NCBI GenBank assembly: GCA_002150815.3
Contig: NDFF03000228.1
Span: 173,532 to 237,531, forward strand
DNA from: Grammothele lineata
Lineage: Eukaryota; Basidiomycota; Agaricomycetes; Polyporales; Polyporaceae
DNA length: 64,000 nucleotides
Direction: 5' to 3'
The translations under genes and the position numbers were made by a program. Of this stretch, positions 1-14,232 are shown in pieces; the stretch's first letter is position 1, and each line of letters opens with the position of its first letter. The notes beneath the pieces were generated by a model. That model searched no databases. It was not told the origin of the DNA and saw only the letters and a list, made by a program, of their open reading frames with translations.

Positions 1-174
1 AACGCTTTCAGAGCTCATCCGCCTCCTACGCATTCGCAGTCCCTCTGTCCACGTTTAAGTCTCCTCAATTCGGATCGAATAGTATCACCACGCCCGAGTC
101 GTTATCTGTTCTTCAAGCACTCTTCTTCCCACTCGACGACTATCACGAACTTTTGACGCATTGAACAACACATC

Positions 175-1147
175 ATGTCGCAAGCTCAGGACAAGGCGAC
201 TGGGCCCATTAACGTGAAGCTGCTCCTCATCGGGAACTCCTCCGTCGGGAAGAGTAGCCTCTTGCTCCGTTTCTCCGACGAACAATGGCTACCGGAGGAC
301 GAGTCGAGCGCGACCATTGGGGTAGATTTTCGGGTAAGCTCCTTTTGTCGTGCTCGTCTGACCCTCCGAGTCTCCCCGTGTATGGCTGGATTCCTCACGC
401 GGCTGCCCGTTATCAGGTGCACAAGATGGAGGTGAAGGGGAAGAAGGTGAAGCTCAGTATATGGGTACGCTCTTGCATGCTCTCTAGTGGATATCCAGGG
501 CTGATATCTCGGCGTGTGCGTGTGCAGGATACCGCGGGGCAGGAGCGCTTCCGCACAATTACGTCGTCGTACTACCGGGGGGCACAAGGCGTTATCCTCG
601 TGTACGACGTCGCGAACCGAGAGTCCTTTGACGCGCTGCCTAAATGGTTTGCGGAGCTGGAGACGTACGTCTCCAGCGCGGTGGTCAAGATCATTGTGGG
701 GAACAAGGTCGACAAGGTGCGCCGTCTGCTATGTTTGCAGTCTCCGTCCGTGCTAATAGTAGTAACGTTCGTCCGGAACTATCCACGGCTGCTCGATATG
801 CTCTATCTGCTCCCACCAACCACCATCTCCGCCTCTCACTTCGGCCACGGCAGGAGTTCTCCCGACAAGTCCCCCACACCGAAGGGCAGGCGTTCGCGAC
901 GCGCATGGGCGCGCTCTTCGTCGAGGCCTCCGCCAAGACCGCTGTCGGCGTGCAGGACGCCTTCCGCGACGTCGTCGAGCGCATCCTCGACACGCCCGAG
1001 CTTTGGCAGTCCGCTGGCGCTGCGCGTAAAGGCGGTGCGGGCCGGAGTGGCGGGGCCGGTCGGGGAGCGGGAGACGACGCAATGCCGGGGAGCATCGACC
1101 TTCGGCAGGAGCCTGACGGAGCGGAGGGTGGTGGGTGTTCCTGCTGA
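175..1147 (+). CDS. RAB18: Rab18-type small GTPase, 4 exons
   Basis: Membrane-traffic Ras-superfamily GTPase. Exons read as 175-333, 417-464, 528-716 and 854-1147, giving about 229 residues; every junction is GT-AG and keeps the frame. Visible motifs are the P-loop GNSSVGKSS near residue 20, the switch-I threonine in ATIGVDF, DTAGQERF (switch II), the guanine-specificity motif NKVD at the end of exon 3, and EASAK in exon 4. The C-terminus ends CSC, a double-cysteine geranylgeranylation signal, so membrane attachment is expected. The wording around switch I and the RFSDEQW segment is closest to Rab18 (lipid droplet/ER) among Rab families; that subfamily call is from family knowledge, the GTPase call from the sequence. 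A glycine-rich hypervariable tail precedes the cysteines. The start is the first ATG before the conserved core. Confidence 0.88.
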
Positions 1148-1473
1148 GGCAGCCTCGTTGAGCACGAGGGAGCAGATGCATGGCTAGGACCGGCTCTCCT
1201 TCCGTACGGCTCGTGCCCGTCCTCGTCGTGCGTGTAGGTGACGTGAGGATGGAGTCGTACTTGGATCGACTGGCGTAGAGAATCTATCCCCTCGTGCGCG
1301 TCGGTGCTCACGTTACGGACTTCACTCACGGGCCTGGATGTTGTACAGATATATTGACGTTTGGTTATAATACCCCTTCATGTTGTCCCCGGAGGTCGGG
1401 CAGGTCGTTCGCCGTTCGCCAAGAGTCTCGAGATCCGCCCGCCCGGAAGCTCTTCCAGCCCATCTGATGGTAT

Positions 1474-1565
1474 GCTTGGATGGCTCAGCTGCAGGTCTCA
1501 TACTTTCGTATGACCGTCCTCGGCGGGCAATCCTGAGGTCGTGAGTTCGATCCTCACTCCGAGCA
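1474..1565 (+). pseudogene. tRNA-Met(CAU) pseudogene with 9-nt D-arm deletion
   Basis: Matches the intact tRNA-Met genes at 6120 and 24876 from the acceptor strand GCTTGGA to the final TCCGAGCA, with the CAT anticodon, an intron-like insert after it and a good T arm. It lacks nine bases (GTTAGAGCG or the equivalent register) that form the D loop and the 3' D-stem strand, so the D arm cannot fold. It is therefore most likely a non-functional copy. Confidence 0.8.
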
Positions 1566-1994
1566 TACGAGGCCGTAAGTTGTATCTTTTGCACCGTCAG
1601 GACAGATATCCACTTCAACCTTCGAGCCAGGTCGCGGTTTCCCGACACTCTGAGCGTATGCGCGTCGAAAACCCCTTCAAGTTCGCGAAATCCAGATATA
1701 CAGATGATGGCGTCGCTGAAATCAAAGGCACGTTGCAGCGGCTACTTGCATATCTCCAACCCAAAGTCCCGGAATACGCACCGTAGATCGCCCCCGAGCG
1801 CCAAGGTGGATATCCACAACTTCGTCTGTCCACCTCGCGCGTGCAGTCTAAGTATGCCTGCCTTGAGGCTCCAAGACCCCGTTCTACATACGCGACGATC
1901 CAATACTACATCATAGGTCAAGCTTCCGGGGTTGGCATACAGGGCTCGTCAAGGGCTCGTGGGACAAGAGTTTGCCGTGAGCCGCCGCGCACAG

Positions 1995-2160
1995 TTGGAT
2001 ATCTAGATATCTAGACGGACGGACGGACGGATTCCTTCCGTACCGCGCACCTCTTCCCCTTCGAAGTTCTACGAAGTTCGCGCTCACGCAAATCCAGACA
2101 TCTTTCTGTCTGTCTGTCTTTCCGTCCGTCCGTCTAGCTATCCATCCATCCATTCAGCAA
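1995..2160. repeat. tetranucleotide repeats forming an inverted repeat
   Basis: A GACG-type repeat next to TATCTAGA around 2000-2033 is answered on the opposite strand by TCTG, CCGT and CATC repeats around 2105-2152. The arms (…TAGACGGACGGACGG and its complement near 2124-2142) could pair across roughly 90 nt. This 780-nt stretch between the tRNA relic and the next possible gene otherwise shows nothing coding. Confidence 0.6.
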
Positions 2161-2345
2161 GCCCTCACGCACACGCACGCGCACGCGCGACGCTCAATTA
2201 GCAATGTCATGGATATCCGTAGGTGTATGTAGAGAAGTGGTAGTAAAAGTACAAGAGAGCCCATCCAAGAAAGATCCGTCTAGTGGTACAGCGAGAGCGA
2301 CCCCGCGGTCGATGCGACCCTACCCTACCCAAAACTCCTCCGAAG

Positions 2346-2651
2346 ATGGTGACCATGACTCCGGAAGACTGCAGGCCCGCGAGCTCGTTGCCTTCATCAT
2401 CGCCGACGACGGGGACGGGGACAGAGACGACGCCGCGACCGCCTCCCGCAAGGCAGGACAGCGGGGACAGCGTCGCCTCTACCGACAGCACCTCCTCCAG
2501 CAACGACAAAGACAAAGAAAAGGACAAGCCCGCAAAGAAGAGGGTCTGGGCACGGGCGCGCGGGAGCCGGGGCCGCAGCCTGGACTGGCACTGGCAGCCC
2601 CCCACGTTCCCGGCGGCGCCTCAGGCTCAGAACGGCCAGGAGAAGGCGTAG
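2346..2651 (+). CDS. possible small low-complexity protein, not recognised
   Basis: An uninterrupted frame of about 101 residues starting MVTMTPEDC. It is rich in Ser, Thr and Pro, then has a charged Lys/Asp patch (NDKDKEKDKPAKK), an Arg-rich stretch and a tail with WHWQPP. It is convergent with the metalloprotease gene and overlaps the last coding bases of that gene by about 25 nt. No domain is recognisable. Low-complexity GC-rich sequence often stays open by chance, so it may not be a gene. An upstream ATG at 2283 in the same frame would lengthen it. Confidence 0.25.
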   Translation: MVTMTPEDCRPASSLPSSSPTTGTGTETTPRPPPARQDSGDSVASTDSTSSSNDKDKEKDKPAKKRVWARARGSRGRSLDWHWQPPTFPAAPQAQNGQEKA

Positions 2652-5369
2652 GAGGCCGCCTTCTGGACAACCCACGCCATCCACGGCCAGTCGTCGTCGT
2701 CGTCACCGTCGTCGTCGTCGTCCCCGTCGCCCGGCGCGGGCTCCGTCGGGGGAGGAGGTGCGTTCTTTGAGCACTCGGCGGGGACCACGTAGCCCTGATA
2801 ACATAGACATGCAGCTCGTCAGGATCGGGCACACACAAAACACCACAGACACGACGCAAGAAGAGGAAAACTCACGTTCGTGCGCACTCCTCCGCCCCAG
2901 GGCGTGCGGCCCTCGACCTTGGCGTCGACGCCGAGGCCGCGGGACGCGAAGCCCTCCCAGAGGTCGCAGAAGTTCTCGCCGCCGGTGAGCGTCTTGTCCG
3001 CGGCGATGATCGCGTCGCGCGCGTCGAAGAACGAGGGCCGACACGGCTGGAGCTTCATGCCGTCGAGCACGAGCTGCACGATGAGCGAGTTGCCGTGCTT
3101 GGGCACGAGCGGGCCCGGGTTCCCGAACTGGTCGACCGTGCGCGCGCGGTAGAAGTCGCCCTCGGGCACGGTCCCGTCCGCGAGCGGCTTGGGCGGGAAG
3201 AGGTCGTCGACGAAGCCGTGCTTCTCGATGAGGCGCTGGGAGACGACCCAGAGGATCTGCGCCCAGACCTCGCCGATGGCGTGGACACCCCAGTAGCCGG
3301 GCTTGTCGAGAGTCTTGTAGACGGAGGGGTTGATGGTCTCGTCCTATGGAAACACACTACGCTTAGATTGTATTATAGCCACTGTATATGATTAACGCAC
3401 CAAAGAGTACGGATAGTTGCGGATGCCCTTCTCCATGTTCGCAGCCCACGAACCCATCGCGTAGTCAGAGTAGGTCTTGTTGCTGCGGATGGTCGTCGCC
3501 AAGAAGTCTGCGGGAGCGGGATCAGGATACGCGCGACGATAAGACTGTATAATAGACGTACCACCCCAGCCCTCGCCCATACCTCCAGACTCGCCCCAGC
3601 CCAAGCAACCAGAGTTGGCGGGACCGCCGGTGAGACGGGTGCTGAGACCGTGGCTCAGCTCATGGATGACGATGCCGGCCTCAAGGTCGCCGTCACGGTA
3701 CGGGTTCGCGGTGTTCCAGAGGTACATCCTGCAGCGGCCGTTCTGGCCGTCGGGCGGGGTCATGAAGTTCGCGTTGTTGTACCCGCTGCCGTCTTGGGCG
3801 TTGGCGATGACCGCGTCACCCTCGGCGCCACCACGACCGAAGTTGTGCTGCTGGAAGTTACCAGCAACCTCGTTGAAGCCGTAGCGGTAGTAGAGGTCAT
3901 GGACCATGTTCGACGTGTAGAACAGCTGCGTGACGGTTGCGTTGATGTACTTCTTGGCCTCCTCAAGCGCATCCTCAGTGTCCGTCTTCTTCGGGTCGTA
4001 GGTGTAGTCGAACTTGAGGCCGGCGCCGCCGTCGGGGCGGTAGTTGTGCACCCAGTTGTTGCGGCCCTCCCAGTCCTCGTGCGCGAAGACGTTGTTGCCC
4101 CAGGTGGTGGTCGTGTTGCGGACCTTGGCGGCTTCCTTGCTGAGGCGGACGACCGACGACTGAGGGTCGTTCGGGTAGGGGAGCGCGTGCCAGCCGAGGG
4201 GCGAGGCGAGCGCGTCGAAGTTCTCCTTCTGGATAGAGCGCTCACCGACAGAAGGGTCGTTGATGCCCCAACCGAAGACGTTGTATTCCGCAGGGGCGCG
4301 GTCTTTGGGAACCGGCGCCACAGGCATGGGAGAGTCAGACGCCCAGTCGACGACTTGGATGATACGGTGGGGCTGTTCCGCCGCAACGGAGGCCTCATAC
4401 CAGTTGTCCTTCATCTCGACCTCGAACTGTGCAGACGTATGAGTGGGATAACCCGATAAAGGAGCAGGGGAGTATTACCTTCCAGACCAGCTTGAGAACG
4501 GTGTCATCACCAGCGGGAACTTGAACGAAGGCGAGACGACCTTTGACGGGATTGACAGCGTCGGGGACGTTCTCCACAGTGAACGTGGGAGCGTGGTCAC
4601 CAGCAAGGTGGTGCTCGAAGATTACACGCATGTCCGAAAGGTAGCGAGAGGGCTCCTCGAGCATGTTGGCAGCGAGACCGGAGTTAGGCGTCGCCTGGGC
4701 CATGAACTGGAGCAGAGCGCGGGTGACGTCGACGGACGCGGCGTCCGAATTGCCCGCGAAGTCCGGGTGACCGGCGAGGTACGCGGGAGCGTCGGCGAGG
4801 TCGCAGTTCCACTCACGGAGAAGAGCGAGCTTCTGGTGAGCCTGGCGATGGGGGTCATCCGCGGGAGTGTGGCGGTGGATGTGGCGGGCCTGCTCCTTGA
4901 TCTCGGCGTCGAGAGCTTCGCAGTACTCGCCTTGGGGGTTGACATCATCCGAAACGGAGAAGAGCTGGGCACCCTTGGGGCGGAAGAAGGAGTCGCCGTA
5001 AGAGAGGACGACACCATCCTTGATGTTGACGTTGATGTCGCCATCTGCGACCTCGATGCCGTTCACGTACTGGCGGACGTAGACGTGGGTGACGCCAGTG
5101 GCGGCATCTGTATACGAGTCCTCGCGGACTTGGAAGGAGCCACCGGGAATATCGCGAACGAGGTCATCGACAAAGAGACGGGCCACCTCGAGGGGATCCG
5201 TGGCCTCGCGAAGGAGACTAGCGTGGTAAACAGGGTTGGTGTGGTAGGCCGCGTGAGGGAGGACGGGACCAAAGCCGAGGGTCTTGCGGCGGGGGAGGAC
5301 ATGTGAGTCATGAGCGAGCGTGCCAGCGAGGCCGGCGGCGGCAACAGCGGCGACGAACAAACGACGCAT
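2627..5369 (-). CDS. secreted M36 fungalysin-type metalloprotease, 5 exons
   Basis: Zinc endoprotease exported as a zymogen. Exons read on the minus strand: 5369-4479, 4426-3562, 3507-3401, 3343-2876, 2794-2627, giving about 832 residues. It opens with a signal peptide (MRRLFVAAVAAAGLAGTLA), followed by an FTP-type propeptide region (residues ~30-290). The catalytic zinc motif is HELSH in VIHELSHGLSTRLTGG near residue 530. The third zinc ligand lies in GGMGEGWGD, which is only restored when the intron at 3561-3508 is removed. The C-terminus is unusual: a cysteine-containing segment, a PPPP/TEPAP linker, two Asp runs, then a Trp-rich amphipathic or hydrophobic end (WPWMAWVV…FSWPF). The protein is clearly longer than the ~630-residue Aspergillus fungalysins. 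Likely role: extracellular protein breakdown. Confidence 0.9.
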
Positions 5370-6119
5370 GCTGGAGAAAGAGAGACGGTTAGACGGATGA
5401 GTTGGCAGAAGAGGCTCCCCGACGGCAAAGAGGGGGAGGTGATGGTTGGGGAGAGAGGGGGCGACGCGTCTGCGGACTCTTATCACGCCCGCGCCTCGCC
5501 CCACGCGACCGAGGACCGCCCGGTTTGGCGTTCCGGCGCCCCGCGTCGCCCTCCGCTTCAGCAGTGCTTCGCCTCCCGACGCGGGCTCGACGCGTCCGTA
5601 GCTACGTCCCTTCTGAGTGAGACTCTCAGCGAGCAACGGTGCATGTGCTCTTCTTGTGCTCCTGCCTCTCCGCCAGAGCCTCGTAGTCCGCGCCCTCTGC
5701 CGTCGGCTGTGTCGCACGCAGTCTTATCAAGCCCAATACAGCGTCCTCTCACCGCTGTACTCGTCCGCATCCGCTGCAGACGCCATCATCCAATCAAGCA
5801 AGTCAAGCACGTTATAAACTCATCAACAACCATATCTTGCCGCGCTTGCGTCACTTGAGTTCCGTGTATCACACGAGCTAGGGTGCCTTTAGGGTATTTC
5901 GGGTCATCTCTGTCTCCTCCCTTCCGGCCGCAGCAACCCCTGTTCTGCGGCCTCCGGGTGCACTGCTCCCACGCGTGTCATCGTTGCGACTCAGCATGTG
6001 GCCCGACTATCATGTCTCTCGAACGGCTGCTCGCAGAACGAGTTTGCCCAGAGACGTTGAGGGAGGCACATAGAAAAACTACCAACCCCCAGTGGTAGGC
6101 CGGGAGGGTAGAACACAGT
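5370..6119. other. intergenic: protease promoter side and tRNA 5' flank
   Basis: Lies between the start of the minus-strand metalloprotease and the tRNA-Met at 6120. Open frames on both strands here have no recognisable domain and look like chance frames in GC-rich sequence. I see no further gene. Confidence 0.5.
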
Positions 6120-6220
6120 GCTTGGATGGCTCAGCTGGTTAGAGCGCAGGTCTCATATTTCTGTATGACCGTCTCGGACGGGTAATCCTGAGGTCGTGAG
6201 TTCGATCCTCACTCCGAGCA
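6120..6220 (+). tRNA. elongator tRNA-Met (CAU) with 27-nt intron
   Basis: Acceptor strands GCTTGGA and TCCGAGC pair. The D arm GCTC/GAGC, anticodon loop CTCATAA and T arm GTGAG-TTCGATC-CTCAC are all present. The anticodon CAT is at 6154-6156. An intron from 6158 to 6184 sits one base after the anticodon, the canonical nuclear position, and contains TATGA able to pair with the anticodon region. The mature length is 74 nt. The TTCGATC box and general arrangement fit an internal Pol III promoter. It is elongator rather than initiator type, judging by the TTCGATC T loop. Confidence 0.93.
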
Positions 6221-6705
6221 CGTACACACTGCGCATAGAACAGTTCCTTTTTTTCGAATGTTTGACGCGCCGAGAGTCGTCATCCAACAGGTCATCCCAA
6301 CAATGTACTTCGTACGCCATCTCGTCCCAACTGGCGCCGATACCGCCACACGACACGTACAGACTCACGAGGTTTCGCTGTTTTGGAACAGCATGACCCC
6401 GTTACTTAGCACCCTACACGTGCGGTCCGCGAGGCTGAGCGCGATTTCCGTACGAAGGGGCAGTAGCATGTCTCTGTTGTAGACGCCGAGGCTGTCTGGC
6501 GATTCATAGCCCCCCACAGCACCAGCAGCTAAGAAGGAGCCACGCCAAATCTGGCTGAAGTTGTGCTCGTGGAAACCTACAGGTAGATTTTAGGGCGAGT
6601 CCTCGACAGGTCGCCCACCAGGCGTCTGATACATCGCGCTCGATTCGATTCGTTCTACGGCACGGCTTTGTTGTACATACACAGCGGTGATGATACAGTC
6701 CAGTT

Positions 6706-8826
<2,121 letters not shown>

Positions 8827-11635
8827 GTTGGGTCGGAATGAAGTTTCTCGCAAATTCTCCTAGCGCTTTTAAGGCTCTCCTCGGAGACGAGCTCGCACGG
8901 CGGGGCGGAAGGCCGTGAGCAAGGCTCAACGACTCTGTGTCTACGCTCGGCGGCAGCGTAATTGTTGCGCCAGGTCGACCCAATCCTTACGTGGAAGAAC
9001 CTGGCTCACAAAGCTCAACTTCTAGCAGCGCTTGGGGTACCGCAATGTGTCGTCTGAACGTACCACGTGTGTCCTATTCTCATTCAATTCCAGCAGTCGT
9101 GCCGCCTCGGGGCTCTTGGGTGTGAAGGAGCGCTTCGTCTTGTTGGCATCTTATTCAACCGCGGGCCAGATAGGGTAACTTGGGGTTGAGATTGAGTGGA
9201 CAGAAGACCGGGAAGCATGCGTATGAGATGGCGCATTTTGACAAGCCCGAGCCTCAACGAGTTGTTCGTCAGCATTTGAATAGTGCCGGAGGGAGACTTG
9301 GGTAATGCAACCACAGTCTTTCACCGCTTATTGTCTTGCGACAGGAGAAGGTTTGAGGTAGGATGAACTTCGCCGAGGGTCTGTGAACGCTGGCGGGGGA
9401 TATCGGCTAATGATAGGCCTTCGAGTCCCACGGCGATGGGAGTTGAGACGAAGCGCTACGTCCCTTGGTATTCACTCCACTAGGCTGGAGATATTATGAA
9501 GGAGTGCATAGTTCTAGGTGGAAAACTTCAGTTAGGTGAAGCCCACACTAGATGAGGGTTACAGCATCTAGTACGGCGAGCAACCGTCGAGTTACAAGGG
9601 AAGTATTCAGTTGCTAGCTGCGCCGCATATTGTCATTTATGTACTTACAGAGAGATTCGTGCATCCTCGACGTAAAGAGTCCTCGTTCAATGCATCGATC
9701 GCCAATGGGCTCCGTAATCGCCTAGTCGCGCTAGGAAGTACAAGCGAGTCAAGTACAAAGAAGAGAGAGGCCGGATGTTTTGGTGTAAAAAAACCATCCC
9801 GGCTGAAGAACACCGCGCCGACGAAGTTCGGAGTCGGATATGTGAGGCAGAGAACGTGTTACAAGGCCGTTAAGTCATCTAGGTTAGATCTTCAGCTTCA
9901 GAGTCCACGTACTCAAAGTGGTGTTGAAGAACTAACCAGTTTAATATTTCCAGCCAAAACATCCGCGTCACGCACTTGTTGGAAGTTCGGAGCAAGCCGA
10001 GGACTGGCGCTTACTTATTTCCGCTCCTCCCCGCTCCGTCGTCATGAGCGCTCACTGCAAGCCTCTCCTCAAGGCCAGCTTGTTCAGCGTCGGGGCATCC
10101 GGTTGCCGTTCCCTTCCGCGCACTCAGCGGCCTCTCCTTATTTCCCATTCTCCGAGTCCCGCCGACGACAACACAGTTCCCGACCTGACGTCCAAATTGA
10201 ACACGAATCGCCACATCAGAAGAAGTGCAGGCGTCTACCAGGTCTAACGGTCTAACGCGCCGGGCCGTAGACCCTGTAGACGCAGCCACCGCGTCGTGGT
10301 GAGGCGCTTGCATCCCCTCACCTCAGACCCGCTCTATCCGACCATTCACCGCTTCCCTCCGCCGTCTCCTGCCTTCATTTATGGCCGTCCTTATCTGCAA
10401 ACATCTCACAGCTCCATATACCTCGCTGACGCGGCGCCAGGACGAGAAAACAGCGTGTCCAAGCCAGCTTGGCCTCCAAGGCTCGGAAATCGCACTCGAA
10501 GCGGACCTACGCAGCGGGGCGGGGGACAGCGGCGTATAGCGAGACACGGATGACAGTAGAGGCAGCCACATGCCTTCTAGTAAGTGCATGTCAAGTTTCA
10601 TTCGTGTTGCTGAAGAGTCTGTGTCGGGACAACACCGTCAATGCGCCCTGCTCCTAGCTCTAGAGGCAGTGTGAGCACTCAGTGAAATTTTCAGCGTGCG
10701 CTGTTCTATCCTCTCCCTATCCTTCGAACCATTCTCTGACGTCAATACAGAACCTCAAGCTAGCTCCTGGCGTGCTTCAAGCGACGCTGAACACGATCAA
10801 CATGGTAGGGATTGTGAGGAGATTACGAAGGGCATGAAGGTTGGGCAACTGGCTGGAACGGGCGCATTGGGCTACAGATGCGAAGTAAGAAGTCCAGAGC
10901 AATTCAGGTAAGCTGTACTACTCCCTCTCACCTCTCGTTCCACTGCGCGCACCGAGGAGCGGCTGGAGCGAAGCATTGTTGCATGCAGCACGTGCCTCTC
11001 TCCTCCCAAGGGTAAGTCCTACTTTTCTCGCTTTGCGCCCTTCTCCGCGACCTCCCCATCCCGCTTCAACTCCCAAAATATGTCCTTAATGCAATCCTAC
11101 ATGCCCTTACGCGTTTTCCACCATCCGCGAGCCGCTTACGGCACGCTGTCTCGCACGGACATGCTAGTCCCTTCCGATACCTATAGCGTGTACCTCTACC
11201 TTCGCCATTCAAAAATCGCTCGATTAGCTGTCCATATTATGTGATGTACATCTATAGAATCATCAAGTAAAATGTTCTATACCCATATTAATGCACAATC
11301 TTGTTGGGTGTTTGTTAAACTCGCGCACGAGTTCGGGGTATGCTCTCGTCGTAGAATAGGCGCCGAACCCCTCGAGGGTAGTCTACAGGGTCTGGCGTCT
11401 ACGCGGTCTATCGGGGTCTAATAGGGTCTAATAGGGTCTACAAACCCTAACATTAGCGCCCTTAGACCCATGCATGTTCTTCTGATGCAGCTTCGTTGTC
11501 ATCCCGTTATCTGATTATAGTATCTCAAGCACGAATAAAACGATTCCCCTATGAGCAGCGTTTTTTTTTTCGGAAATTGGAAGTCGCTAGCAGTACACCA
11601 AGTACACATTAATTCCCATATTGTCGCTCAACATC
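8827..11635. other. 2.8-kb region between the two sulfhydrylase genes
   Basis: No gene I can support. The longest frame (9611-10255, plus strand, 214 codons) is compositionally mixed, shows no domain and no splice-supported extension. The first few hundred bases should hold the promoter of copy 1, and the last part the 3' flank of copy 2. Near 10240-10285 and 11380-11460 are short GGTCTA-type repeats. The sequence is less GC-rich than the flanking exons. Confidence 0.5.
11380..11450. repeat. short degenerate GGTCTA repeats
   Basis: Reads as repeats of GGGTCTA(ATA), including three consecutive units of about 10 nt near 11412-11440, with variants GGGTCTGG and CGGTCTAT just upstream. Related words (GGTCTAACGGTCTAACG, TAGACCCTGTAGAC) occur near 10240-10280. 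Not a telomere array, because the unit is not TTAGGG. Confidence 0.5.
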
Positions 11636-13815
<2,180 letters not shown>

Positions 13816-14232
13816 GGTGGTCGAAGCGAGAAAGGCTGCAGTGCCTCGAAGAAGTCATGCGCTCTCATTTATACGAGCCCTGGCTGGAGTAGCAATAGCG
13901 TCTGCATTCATGGGCGGCATTATGACGACGCGCCTTGCGAAGATCACGCAATAGAACCCGTGGCGCGCCGGTAGAGGTTAGCGGCAGAGTCTACCGGGTT
14001 ACGGCGGGCGACGCGCGAACTGCTGTCAAGTGAGTAGACGAGAAGCAGACTTAATGCTCCCACGGGGTATATTCATGGCCGAAAATAGGACTAGGACTCT
14101 GCCCCTGGTAAGGGTAATTATGATAAAGACGATGAATACATACACTACTGAGTAATAGGGGAATTGGCCGTTAATGGTAAGGATGTGCAGCTCGGGAGTA
14201 AGGACGGTCACGCTCTCCTCCCACGTCATCAG

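Noticed and set aside
9611..10255. 214-codon plus-strand frame between the sulfhydrylase genes
   Set aside because: No domain, mixed composition, no supporting splice structure. Kept only as part of the intergenic entry; a transcript would change this.
11395..11450. Possible internal telomere-like repeat
   Set aside because: Units read GGGTCTA(ATA), not the TTAGGG expected for fungal telomeres.
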